From SYOC01 sp964441775 (lineage in GTDB: Bacteria > Desulfobacterota > Binatia > Bin18): a stretch of 64,000 nt of DNA. The DNA lies in assembly GCA_964441775.1 (NCBI GenBank), contig CAYTVL010000009.1, positions 93,066 to 157,065 of the forward strand, read 5' to 3'. The notes under the pieces were generated by a model. The model did not search any database and had not been told where the DNA came from. It saw only the letters and a program-made list of their open reading frames with translations. Both the position numbers and the translations under genes were made by a program. Shown in pieces: positions 16,102 to 24,157 of this stretch; positions within the stretch are counted from its first letter, which is position 1; each line of letters opens with the position of its first letter.

Positions 16102-16999
16102 GGGGTCAGGTCTTGCAGTCATACATTACGAGTTGACTCTTCAAAGCGATGCAACCGTCTGCTCACTGTTGAGTAATGGACGCCGAGATGTTGAGCAATC
16201 TCGGTCAATCGATAGCCGTGCTCACGATAGGCTCGCCCAATCTCGACCGGGGTCCCGGTTTTCACCAGCGCAGCGACAGCGAGCCGCACGGGTTGGCGTT
16301 GACCACGGGGCGCCTCACGACTCGTCGTCGCCTTCGCGAGCTTTTGCACGAAATTTTCATTGCCATAATAAATCTGCCCGGTGAGTTCCTGCCACGGCCG
16401 CACCTCCACTCCGTCAGCGACAAAACGTCGGTACAACGCCACCGCAGGCTGTGGTTGACGAGCAAACTGAGCCAGAAGCCAATCTGTCCTCAACCACTCA
16501 GGCTTCGCGTGCTGTCCGGCTGTTGCACGGTAACTACTCCATGGCCAGTCCTGCACTCGTTTCACCAATCCTGCCCGTACCGGATTCAGCACCACATACC
16601 GACACAACTCCAAGAGATGGGCATCTTTCTGCACCACGATAGCCTTGTAACGTCCCTGAAAGACATGCCCCCCTCGGTTATGGCGACGGTTGAAACGTTG
16701 CGTGTAGACGCCGTTCAGGTGACGCATGCCCCGCGCCAAATTGGGCTCCGGGGTCTCGACCATCAAGTGGTAGTGATTGGTCATCAAACAGTACGCGTGG
16801 CAGCGCCAACCAAAGCGCTCGATCGCGTGGCCCAGCAGTACGAGAAACTGTTCACGGTCGTCGTCCTCCAAGAAGATATCTTCACGTCCATCTCCTCGAG
16901 AGGTGAGGTGGTACACTCCACCCGCTATTTCCACCCGCAATGGACGAGTCATGAGGCAAACGGTAACACTCGGAGTACATGATTGCAAGACCTGACCCC
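16102..16999. mobile_element. RAYT element bounded by GGGGTCAGGTCTTGCA inverted repeats
   Basis: The 16-bp sequence GGGGTCAGGTCTTGCA (16102-16117) is repeated in perfect inverse orientation at 16984-16999, enclosing the Y1-type transposase gene almost exactly: its stop codon ends two bases from the left repeat. Similarity continues beyond the 16 bp (a TCATRYA-like segment). A short non-autonomous element at 18999-19081 has the same ends. No target-site duplication is obvious. Confidence 0.85.
16119..16952 (-). CDS. REP-associated tyrosine transposase (RAYT, Y1/HUH family)
   Basis: A 277-aa protein starting MTRPLRVEIAGGVYHLTSRG, with the single-strand-DNA transposase motif CLMTNHYHLMVE (HUH histidines near 60 and 62), the RHLNGVYTQRFNRRH segment and CRYVVLNPVRAGLV, all typical of IS200-like RAYTs (PF01797). 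The last 60 residues form a helix-turn-helix (YRLTEIAQHLGVHYSTVSRR), as in the larger RAYT subgroup. Start 16952 is chosen where homology begins; the frame is open to a TTG at 16988 inside the right repeat. The gene is intact, so it may still act on its cognate repeats. Confidence 0.93.
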   Translation of the reverse strand: MTRPLRVEIAGGVYHLTSRGDGREDIFLEDDDREQFLVLLGHAIERFGWRCHAYCLMTNHYHLMVETPEPNLARGMRHLNGVYTQRFNRRHNRGGHVFQGRYKAIVVQKDAHLLELCRYVVLNPVRAGLVKRVQDWPWSSYRATAGQHAKPEWLRTDWLLAQFARQPQPAVALYRRFVADGVEVRPWQELTGQIYYGNENFVQKLAKATTSREAPRGQRQPVRLAVAALVKTGTPVEIGRAYREHGYRLTEIAQHLGVHYSTVSRRLHRFEESTRNV

Positions 17000-17133
17000 T
17001 TTTCTAGCGTCTTCTTGTACAAATTTTATCGATATGCAACACTTTTGAGGGTTTGGTGAATTGGGCCACAATAATGAAGAAATTTCGTGCTCTGTAAAGT
17101 AGGTATTCTCATCAAGAGAGGAGGACTAACGTT

Positions 17134-18963
17134 ATGAGTGCAACCACAACACCATCCGTGCCGCAAGGCATTCCAACGCCCGCAGAGCTGGGCTTCGACC
17201 CCGCCGACTTGCGCAAGAAGTACGCCGATGAGCGCACGAAGCGTCTCCGTTCCGATGCGAACAACCAGTATCAAGAAATTACCGGGAAATTCGCGCGCTA
17301 TAACGAGGACCACTACGTGGAGCCGGGTTTCACCCGCCTCGCGCAGCAAGAAGAACTCGATGCTCTGATTGTCGGCGGTGGGTTTGGCGGTCTCCTCGCG
17401 GCGGCTCGACTGCAAGAGGTCGGGATCACCAACATTCGCATCATCGAGAAGGGCGGGGATTTTGGCGGCACTTGGTACTGGAACCGCTACCCCGGCGCGC
17501 AGTGCGACATCGAGTCCTATGTGTATCTGCCATTGCTCGAAGAGACCGGGTACATGCCCAAGGAAAAGTATTCCTTTGCGCCGGAGATCTTTGAACACGC
17601 GCAGCGGATCGGCAGGCACTTCAATCTCTATGAAAAGACCTGTTTTCAGACGCAGATCAAAGAAACCCGCTGGAACGAGGACACGGGACGTTGGACTGTC
17701 ACCACTGATCGCGGCGATGTCTTCCAGGCGCGTTTCGTGCTCATGTCGAGTGGGCCCCTGAACCGGCCCAAGCTCCCTGCGATCCCTGGGATCGAGAATT
17801 TTAAGGGGCATACCTTCCACACCAGTCGCTGGGACTACAACTACACTGGCGGTGATACTACCGGCGGCCTCCACAAACTCCACGACAAGCGTGTGGGCAT
17901 TATCGGCACAGGAGCCACCGCGATTCAGTGCGTATCGCATCTGGGCGAGCACTCGAAGCAGCTTTACGTGTTCCAGCGCACCCCATCCTCCGTGGATGAG
18001 CGCGGCAACAAGCCCACCGATCCCGAATGGGCAAAGACGCTCCAGCCGGGATGGCAGAACTACCGGAACACCAACTTCTGCTCCATTTTGGCTGGGCTCC
18101 CTGTCGAGGAAGATCTGGTAGGCGATAAGTGGACGAGCCTGTTCAAGATGCTTTCCAAGTTAATGGCGGGCAAAGAAACCTCGGGCCTCTCCGACGAAGC
18201 GATGGCAGCCCTGTCGGAGATCGCGGACTACCAGAAGATGAACGAGATTCGCGGGCGCATCTCCTCGACCGTGAGCGACTCAGCAACGGCTGAGGCGCTC
18301 AAGCCGTGGTACGGGCAATGGTGCAAGCGTCCGACTTTCAACGACGAGTACTTGCCCACCTTTAACCGACCCAACGTGAAACTTGTAGACACCAAGGGAA
18401 AGGGCGTTGATCGCGTCACCGAGAATGCGGTGGTCGTGGACGGCGTCGAGTACGAAGTGGACTGCTTGATCTTCGCAACGGGCTTTGAGGTTGGAACGGC
18501 CTACACGCGGCGCTCCGAGTTCGAGGTGTACGGGAGAGACGGTGTGCCCCTCTCTACCTACTGGGCGCAAGGGATGAAGACCCACTACGGCTTCTTAAGC
18601 CACGGCTTCCCGAACCTCTTCCATATGGGTCTCACCCAGACCGGCCTGGCGCCGAATTTCACCTACATGCTGGACGGGCAAGCCACACACATTGCCCATG
18701 TCATCACAGAGGTGAACACCCGCGCAGCAAAGACCGTTGAGCCTACTCCCGAGGCCGAGGCGGAGTGGGTGAAGAGAGTGACCGGACAGACCGCCATGAG
18801 TGCGTACCAGGACGTCTGTACGCCGGGTTACTACAACGGCGAGGGGAAAAGGGAAGGCCAGGGCTTTCTTGAGGCCCAGGACCCTGACGGCGCGGTGCGC
18901 TTTTATGAAATGCTTGCCCGCTGGCGCGAACAGGGAGAGTTTGCCGGTCTCATCGTGAAATAG
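17134..18963 (+). CDS. Flavin-containing Baeyer-Villiger monooxygenase
   Basis: A 609-aa class B monooxygenase. The FAD-binding GGGFGGLLAAARL motif is at about residue 84, the BVMO fingerprint FKGHTFHTSRWD (FxGxxxHxxxW[P/D]) at about 229, and the NADPH-binding GIIGTGATAIQ at about 257. GGTWYWNRYPGAQCDIES is the classic cyclohexanone/phenylacetone-type segment. It should insert oxygen next to a ketone using NADPH and O2; substrate unknown, but steroid or cyclic ketones fit the neighbours. AGAGGAGGA precedes the ATG. The gene is flanked on both sides by the GGGGTCAGGTCTTGCA repeats. Confidence 0.92.
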   Translation: MSATTTPSVPQGIPTPAELGFDPADLRKKYADERTKRLRSDANNQYQEITGKFARYNEDHYVEPGFTRLAQQEELDALIVGGGFGGLLAAARLQEVGITNIRIIEKGGDFGGTWYWNRYPGAQCDIESYVYLPLLEETGYMPKEKYSFAPEIFEHAQRIGRHFNLYEKTCFQTQIKETRWNEDTGRWTVTTDRGDVFQARFVLMSSGPLNRPKLPAIPGIENFKGHTFHTSRWDYNYTGGDTTGGLHKLHDKRVGIIGTGATAIQCVSHLGEHSKQLYVFQRTPSSVDERGNKPTDPEWAKTLQPGWQNYRNTNFCSILAGLPVEEDLVGDKWTSLFKMLSKLMAGKETSGLSDEAMAALSEIADYQKMNEIRGRISSTVSDSATAEALKPWYGQWCKRPTFNDEYLPTFNRPNVKLVDTKGKGVDRVTENAVVVDGVEYEVDCLIFATGFEVGTAYTRRSEFEVYGRDGVPLSTYWAQGMKTHYGFLSHGFPNLFHMGLTQTGLAPNFTYMLDGQATHIAHVITEVNTRAAKTVEPTPEAEAEWVKRVTGQTAMSAYQDVCTPGYYNGEGKREGQGFLEAQDPDGAVRFYEMLARWREQGEFAGLIVK

Positions 18964-18998
18964 GTCAAGAAAAGCAAAGAAACATAAGGCGACTGTTT

Positions 18999-19081
18999 GG
19001 GGTCAGGTCTTGCACTCATGCATTGGCAGAGTTCAATGCATAACGAGAAAGCAGAAATGCGCGAGTGCAAGACCTGACCCC
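18999..19081. mobile_element. 83-bp MITE/REP-pair sharing ends with the RAYT element
   Basis: A perfect 19-bp inverted repeat (GGGGTCAGGTCTTGCACTC at 18999-19017 and its complement at 19063-19081) encloses a second, inner inverted repeat ATGCATT/AATGCAT (19018-19024 and 19035-19041). The outer 16 bp equal the ends of the RAYT element two kilobases upstream. It contains no gene and is probably mobilised in trans by that enzyme. Confidence 0.85.
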
Positions 19082-19157
19082 TTTTTACGGGGGACGCTTT
19101 CCTAACAGGAGCGGACTTGCTAGCGTAGCAAAATTAATTGTACAGGAGGGCTGTCGC

Positions 19158-19493
19158 ATGGCGACCCAATACCATTTGACCGTAGCGAACGAGGCAATTG
19201 ATGTGCAGCTCGGCAAACACGCCGCACCAAACATCACCATCACCATGAAGGAAGGCGATTATCTTGACATGATCAACGGCAAGCTGAACGGGCAGATGGC
19301 CTTCATGACCGGGAAACTCAAAATCGCGGGCGACATGGGGCTCGCCCTCAAACTGCAAAGCCTCTTCCAATCGCGCGGCGCGGACAGCGCCCCGGCCACG
19401 ACGGTTCAGGAAGTGATTGATGGTATGAACAAAACCTTCAATCCGGCGGCGGCGAAAGGCATGAACGCCGTGTTCCAGTTTGATCTCACTTAA
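19158..19493 (+). CDS. SCP2-family sterol/lipid carrier, halves in permuted order
   Basis: A 111-aa protein. Residues 4-70 match the C-terminal two thirds of an SCP2 domain (NITITMKEGDYLDMINGKLN, then AFMTGKLKIAGDMGLALKLQ). Residues 82-111 (TTVQEVIDGMNKTFNPAAAK, then GMNAVFQFDLT) match the part that normally comes first (helix 1 and strand 1). A 12-residue linker joins them. So the domain looks circularly permuted, or is a frame spanning one and a half tandem domains. ATG at 19158 has CAGGAGGG in front; the upstream frame runs into the MITE and shows no SCP2 sequence. Family members bind sterols or acyl-CoA. It follows the BVMO gene. Confidence 0.8.
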   Translation: MATQYHLTVANEAIDVQLGKHAAPNITITMKEGDYLDMINGKLNGQMAFMTGKLKIAGDMGLALKLQSLFQSRGADSAPATTVQEVIDGMNKTFNPAAAKGMNAVFQFDLT

Positions 19494-19523
19494 ACGTTTT
19501 TCCCAATAAAGTAGAAAAAATCG

Positions 19524-19546
19524 CGGGCGCCTCCTGGGCGCCTTTT
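19524..19546 (+). terminator. Intrinsic terminator after the SCP2 gene
   Basis: GGCGCC (19526-19531) pairs with GGCGCC (19537-19542) around a TCCTG loop and is followed by TTTT; an A-run precedes it. It separates the SCP2 gene from anmK. Confidence 0.6.
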
Positions 19547-19577
19547 GTCTCTCTCCTGCTCTTTCCCTCGACTTTTC

Positions 19578-20759
19578 ATGTCAACCAAAACACTCATCGG
19601 CTTGATGTCCGGCACGTCCCACGACGGGATCGACGCAGGGTTAGTCGATATTGCACTCGAACGGGGTCGGTTTCGCGTCCGTCAGCGCGCCTTCCGCACG
19701 TTTTCTTACCCACAAACGGTGCGCACTCGCCTCTTACGCTTGAGCCAAGGAGCCTTGATCAACGCGGGCGAGCTTGCCCAAGTGAATGTTGTCCTTGGTG
19801 AACTTTTTGCCCGAGCCGCGCTGCGCCTGTGTCGAGTGGCGGATATTCACCCAAATCAAGTCGCAGCGATTGGCTCGCATGGGCATACCGTTTATCATCA
19901 GCCGCGGCAAAAACCTGCTCCAGGGTCCACCTTGCAGATCGGTGAGTCCGCGGTCCTCGCCATTCGCACGGGTATCACCACGGTGGCGGACTTCCGCCCC
20001 GCCGATGTCGCGGCAGGCGGGGAAGGAGCCCCTTTAGTTCCCTACGTGCATCACGCCCTGTTTCATCATCCCACGCGGTCTGTGGCGGTGCATAATATTG
20101 GCGGTATCGCAAATCTGACATACCTTCCGGCAGGGCAAGGCCTTGAAGCGCTTCGGGCGTTTGACACTGGGCCCGGCAACATGGTGATTGACGGCGTCAC
20201 CCAAGCCGTGAGCGGGGGAAAACACTTGTACGATCGCAATGGACGCCTTGCGCGCGAGGGAAAGATTCACGTCGAGCTTCTTCACAGATTGTTACAGCAT
20301 CCGTACTTTACTCGGCGACCGCCGAAATCGACCGGACGCGAAGAGTTTGGCGAGGCTTTTATTCAAGCGTTTCTTCGACAAGCGGCGCAGCTCCGGCTCA
20401 GCCCAATGGATCAAGTCGCGACTGCTACCGCGCTGACCGCTGAAAGCATGGCGCGAGCGTATCGCCATTTTATTCTTCCTCGCGCCCCACTGGACGAAGT
20501 GCTCCTCACCGGTGGAGGTCGCCTCAATCCTGTACTGCGTGAGACTTTCGCTCAAGCGCTGCCTGGTGTACATGTGCGTTCGGTGGAAGATCTCGGTTAC
20601 AACAGCAAAGCGTTGGAAGCGATTGCTTTCGCCGTCCTGGCCTATGCTACCCTGCACGGCTTGCCGGCGAATGTTCCGAGCGCCACCGGCGCGACGGCGC
20701 CTCTGATCCTTGGCAAAGTGATCCCTGGCCGCAACTATCGAGAGACAAAGTTAAGCTGA
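19578..20759 (+). CDS. anmK: Anhydro-N-acetylmuramic acid kinase
   Basis: A 393-aa ASKHA-fold kinase that opens and phosphorylates 1,6-anhydroMurNAc during peptidoglycan recycling. Signature motifs are GLMSGTSHDGIDAGL at the start, GSHGHTVYHQP, FRPADVAAGGEGAPLVPY, HNIGGIANLT, and FDTGPGNMVID. Start ATG at 19578 matches homologues; the open frame upstream overlaps the terminator. No strong ribosome binding site is seen. No murQ or nagZ is nearby. Confidence 0.93.
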   Translation: MSTKTLIGLMSGTSHDGIDAGLVDIALERGRFRVRQRAFRTFSYPQTVRTRLLRLSQGALINAGELAQVNVVLGELFARAALRLCRVADIHPNQVAAIGSHGHTVYHQPRQKPAPGSTLQIGESAVLAIRTGITTVADFRPADVAAGGEGAPLVPYVHHALFHHPTRSVAVHNIGGIANLTYLPAGQGLEALRAFDTGPGNMVIDGVTQAVSGGKHLYDRNGRLAREGKIHVELLHRLLQHPYFTRRPPKSTGREEFGEAFIQAFLRQAAQLRLSPMDQVATATALTAESMARAYRHFILPRAPLDEVLLTGGGRLNPVLRETFAQALPGVHVRSVEDLGYNSKALEAIAFAVLAYATLHGLPANVPSATGATAPLILGKVIPGRNYRETKLS

Positions 20760-20851
20760 ATTGATTGGGTTGACGCCCAGGCCTCTTGCCCGCTAGGCTT
20801 GCGTCGGTCTGCTGAGGGTGCGAAGAGTCCCATAGAAAGAAGGAGGACCCC

Positions 20852-21919
20852 ATGCCTAAACATGTTGTGATTATCCCAGGCGATGACGCGGCCCCGGAAG
20901 CCATGACGCCAACGGTCGAGATCCTGAAAAGCCTCGCTCCTGATATTACCTTCACCGAATGCCCTCCTGGTGAAGAAGGCGTCAAACGCTATGGTTCGCG
21001 CGTCGCGTTTGATCAAGCGCTGCGGGAAGCGATAGATCGTTCGGACACCACCCTCTTTGGCTCAACGAATGGCACGACGGGGGGGTTGAATCATTTACGT
21101 TGGGGAAAAAAGACTTTCGCGAACGTGCGGCCGGCGCGCTGGCGTCCAGGCTTTCGCAGCCCGCTCAAAAATCCCGAGGGCATTGATTTTGTCATTGTCC
21201 GCGAGAATCTCGAAGACTTGTACATGGGCATCGAGGGCGATCTGCACCTGCTCTCGCCTCTTCAGATGACGAGCCGATTGACGCGCAAACCGCTTGACAC
21301 CTCGACCACTGGCAAATTCGCCATCAAAGTCATCACTGAAGAAGGTAGTCGTCGCATCGCCAAGTTTGCCTGCGAACTCACGCGCAAACGCAAAGCCAAG
21401 GGCGGCAAGGGCAAACTGACGTGCACGAGCAAGTACAACATGCTGCGCGACAGCGACGGCTTGTTCCGTCGCGTGGTGGAAGAAACCGCGAAAGAGTATC
21501 CGGACCTGCACTACGAACAATACATTGTTGATGACTTTGCACGCCGCCTCGTCGCGAGTCCGACCGACTTTGATGTCGTCGTCATGCCGAACCTCTATGG
21601 CGATATTCTTTCAGACGCCGCGGCAGGCACGCTTGGCGGTCTCGGTTTAGCGCCCAGCGGATGCTACGGAGAGAATTACGCCTACTTCGAGTCGGTCCAT
21701 GGCTCTGCCCCGGACATCGCGGGACGCAACGTCATTAATCCAACAGCGACTTTGCTGTCTGCCGTCTTGATGCTCGAGTATATTGGATACGACGACGCAG
21801 CAGCGCGGCTTGATCGCGCCATTTCACGAGTGTACGCCGATGGCCGCCCGTTGACTCTTGATCAAGGAGGCTCGTCATCCACCACGGAGTTTTGCGCGGC
21901 AGTCAGAAAATATCTGTAA
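20852..21919 (+). CDS. Isocitrate/isopropylmalate dehydrogenase family enzyme
   Basis: A 355-aa NAD(P)-dependent beta-decarboxylating dehydrogenase. VIIPGDDAAPEAM is the N-terminal strand-turn, NPEGIDFVIVRENLEDLYMG carries the substrate-arginine region, and PNLYGDILSDAAAGTLGGLG with ESVHGSAPDIAGRNVINPTA is the family signature with metal-binding aspartates. Substrate (isocitrate, isopropylmalate, homoisocitrate or tartrate) cannot be fixed by eye; the absence of leuC/leuD nearby argues against a leu operon. AAGGAGGACC precedes the ATG. Confidence 0.85.
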   Translation: MPKHVVIIPGDDAAPEAMTPTVEILKSLAPDITFTECPPGEEGVKRYGSRVAFDQALREAIDRSDTTLFGSTNGTTGGLNHLRWGKKTFANVRPARWRPGFRSPLKNPEGIDFVIVRENLEDLYMGIEGDLHLLSPLQMTSRLTRKPLDTSTTGKFAIKVITEEGSRRIAKFACELTRKRKAKGGKGKLTCTSKYNMLRDSDGLFRRVVEETAKEYPDLHYEQYIVDDFARRLVASPTDFDVVVMPNLYGDILSDAAAGTLGGLGLAPSGCYGENYAYFESVHGSAPDIAGRNVINPTATLLSAVLMLEYIGYDDAAARLDRAISRVYADGRPLTLDQGGSSSTTEFCAAVRKYL

Positions 21920-21951
21920 ACGCCCGTATTGCGGGGCAGGTGGGAACCGCT

Positions 21952-22107
21952 TTATCCCTGGGCCTTGTTTCGGGTCTTGGTGATGACCACGACCTCCTGC
22001 CCATTCACGCGGACCATGCGGCGGTCCGCAACTGGTTGTTGCGCCCCTTTGCGGGCGCGTGTTTCACGCCATTGCTTCAATTGTCTCTCTAGTTCCTTCG
22101 CACTCAC
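21952..22107 (-). CDS. Small basic protein (51 aa) downstream of rpoD
   Basis: A short frame with GTG start at 22107 and a good ribosome binding site (GGAGGA four bases upstream), encoding VSAKELERQLKQWRETRARK and ending in a strand-like VRVNGQEVVVITKTRNKAQG. It has a charged helix followed by a beta hairpin. It lies 54 bp after the rpoD stop on the same strand and is probably co-transcribed. Not recognised; coding status rests on the ribosome site and clean composition. Confidence 0.45.
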   Translation of the reverse strand: MSAKELERQLKQWRETRARKGAQQPVADRRMVRVNGQEVVVITKTRNKAQG

Positions 22108-22161
22108 AAGCTCCTCCGTCGTTTACCCATATGCGTCCTCCCTGACCACAATGCAATCCTG

Positions 22162-23910
22162 CTAGACATCAATAAAGGCTTCCAAGCTCTTCGCTCGATT
22201 CGGATTCCGCAGCTTCCGTAAGGCCTTCGCTTCGATTTGACGAATGCGTTCACGCGTCACGGCAAAACGTTGACCAACTTCCTCCAATGTGAAGTCCGTC
22301 TTTTCATCGATGCCAAAGCGCATGCGCAAAATTTGTTCCTCTCGCGGGGTGAGGGTCGCTAATACTTTGCGGGTCTGCTCTTCCAAACTCAACGCCATCG
22401 CGGCGTCGGCTGGCGACAAAGTTTGACGATCTTCAACAAAATCCCCTAACGAACTTTCCTCATCATCACCGATTGGTGTTTCCAGCGAGACCGGCTCTTT
22501 GACGATCTTGAGAACCTTACGCACTTTATCGGCGGGAACCTCCATTTGTGTAGCGATCTCTTCGGGGGTCGGTTCGCGCCCTAACTGTTGCACAAGATAC
22601 CGAGAGGTGCGCAACACTTTATTGATCGTTTCAATCATGTGGACTGGAATACGGATCGTGCGCGCTTGGTCGGCAATCGCGCGGCTGACCGACTGACGAA
22701 TCCACCAGGTTGCATAGGTAGAAAACTTATACCCGCGCTGATACTCAAATTTCTCCACCGCGCGCATAAGGCCGATATTACCTTCTTGAATGAGGTCAAG
22801 AAAACCAAGCCCCCGATTGACGTACCGTTTGGCAATACTAACAACGAGGCGGAGATTGGCTTCGATGAGGCGGCGCTTGCCTTCCTGCGCCTGGTATTCA
22901 CCGCGTGCAATCGTGAGCAGTGACCCGTGCAGGTCTTCGCTGCCCACGCCCAGCTCGGTCTCGATTTTATGGATCTCTTTCCGCCCATTGTGGATAACGT
23001 TACTCGCTTCAACCACGCGGGCGGCAACCGATTTCCCCAATTGGGAGGTAAGTTTCGTGGCTTGCAGGCCGCCAGTCTTCAAGACACGCGCCAGGGAAAA
23101 GACTTCCGCCGCCTTATGTCTCGCCAGCTCTTCCTGATAGACACAGTTCCTGTGGTGTTGATCGAGTAAAGAGCCAATTTCTTTCAGTTTCTCCACCAGA
23201 GCAGTGATATGCTTGCGGCCAAGCGGAAGAGCAGTGAGGGTCGTTTGCACCTTTTCACGTGCGTCGTTCAATTTTTTGAGCGCTTTTTCCCTTTCTTTCA
23301 CAGGGACGCGCTTATGGAGCGTTTCCTCCAGTTTTTCGCGTTCGTGGGCAAGTCGCTTCAGCGCCGTCATTTTGCCTAAGAATAACTCGACTCGCTGATC
23401 TTCCTTGCCAGAAGCGTCAACCTCTTCTTCATCATCGCCAAAAACATGACGAGGTTCGATTTCCCCTTGTTTCAGTTTCTCGCCCAGAGACAACACGGAA
23501 CGTAAAGCGAGCGGAGAAGAAAACAGCTCCCACTTCACCTGTTTTTCCCCTGCTTCAATTTCCTTTGCGATAGCGACTTCTTCTTCGCGACTGAGGAGGG
23601 GAATATTCCCCATCTCTTGTAAATACATACGGACGGGGTCTGAGGTATCACCGGTGGTGGGCTCCTCGGCAACTGGAACCTCCTCTTCCCACTCTTCCTC
23701 ATCTCGTTTGGGCAGGTCAATCCCTAACGGAGCTTCTTCCTCAAGCACCTCGACCGCCTCAATATCCATATCTTCAAAGATAGAAATGACGCTATCAATC
23801 TCTTCGGCTGGTGAGACGTCCGGAGAAAGTGGATGAATAGCCTCAGGGGCGGTTAATAAAGATTTTTCTGGATGGGGAATAGCTTGCAGCCTTTCTTTCC
23901 GTTTCTCCAT
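22162..23910 (-). CDS. rpoD: Primary RNA polymerase sigma factor (sigma-70)
   Basis: A 582-aa sigma factor with all RpoD regions: an acidic N-terminal region of 1.1 type, region 1.2 (DPVRMYLQEMGNIPLLSREE), a non-conserved region of about 230 residues, region 2 (NLRLVVSIAKRYVNRGLGF, then TYATWWIRQSVSRAIADQAR), region 3 and the region 4 helix-turn-helix (TLEEVGQRFAVTRERIRQIE). It directs housekeeping transcription. dnaG is not upstream, unlike the common rpsU-dnaG-rpoD arrangement; it appears to have its own promoter. Confidence 0.97.
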   Translation of the reverse strand: MEKRKERLQAIPHPEKSLLTAPEAIHPLSPDVSPAEEIDSVISIFEDMDIEAVEVLEEEAPLGIDLPKRDEEEWEEEVPVAEEPTTGDTSDPVRMYLQEMGNIPLLSREEEVAIAKEIEAGEKQVKWELFSSPLALRSVLSLGEKLKQGEIEPRHVFGDDEEEVDASGKEDQRVELFLGKMTALKRLAHEREKLEETLHKRVPVKEREKALKKLNDAREKVQTTLTALPLGRKHITALVEKLKEIGSLLDQHHRNCVYQEELARHKAAEVFSLARVLKTGGLQATKLTSQLGKSVAARVVEASNVIHNGRKEIHKIETELGVGSEDLHGSLLTIARGEYQAQEGKRRLIEANLRLVVSIAKRYVNRGLGFLDLIQEGNIGLMRAVEKFEYQRGYKFSTYATWWIRQSVSRAIADQARTIRIPVHMIETINKVLRTSRYLVQQLGREPTPEEIATQMEVPADKVRKVLKIVKEPVSLETPIGDDEESSLGDFVEDRQTLSPADAAMALSLEEQTRKVLATLTPREEQILRMRFGIDEKTDFTLEEVGQRFAVTRERIRQIEAKALRKLRNPNRAKSLEAFIDV

Positions 23911-24105
23911 AAGGCGCCTATAACCCCTTTCTGTAACAGATCACCAAGCACAAAAGGCTCTCCGTTCCCATTTTCCTCGAAAAACCGGAACAGCAGAACA
24001 TCTCGGTGTTATTGGCAGAGTCCCAAGTACGCAAGCGTAGCAATTATAGTTAGGAAGGCTCCCCTACAAAGCTTCGTAGCCTAGCAGAGGTAACAAAACG
24101 CCCCT

Positions 24106-24134
24106 ATGGTAAGGAGAGAAAAGCGCGAAGTCAA
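24106..24134 (-). promoter_or_regulatory. Sigma-70 promoter upstream of rpoD
   Basis: On the minus strand TTGACT (24134-24129) and TACCAT (24111-24106) are spaced by exactly 17 bp. The start would lie near 24099, leaving a leader of about 190 nt before the rpoD ATG at 23910. Confidence 0.5.
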
Positions 24135-24157
24135 GTAAAGGGCGTCCTTCACCGTGT

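Noticed and set aside
16176..16982. 268-codon frame antisense to the RAYT gene
   Set aside because: Composition is that of a shadow; the RAYT frame has HUH and HTH motifs.
17026..17952. Long open frame antisense to the BVMO gene
   Set aside because: It mirrors the codon bias of the monooxygenase frame and shows no family motif; the plus-strand gene has clear BVMO fingerprints.
19065..19157. Upstream start for the SCP2 gene
   Set aside because: It would put the MITE arm into the protein, has no SCP2 sequence, and the ATG at 19158 has a strong ribosome site.
20770..20799. TTGACG-18-TAGGCT promoter before the isocitrate/isopropylmalate dehydrogenase gene
   Set aside because: The -10 match is poor; kept only as a weak possibility.
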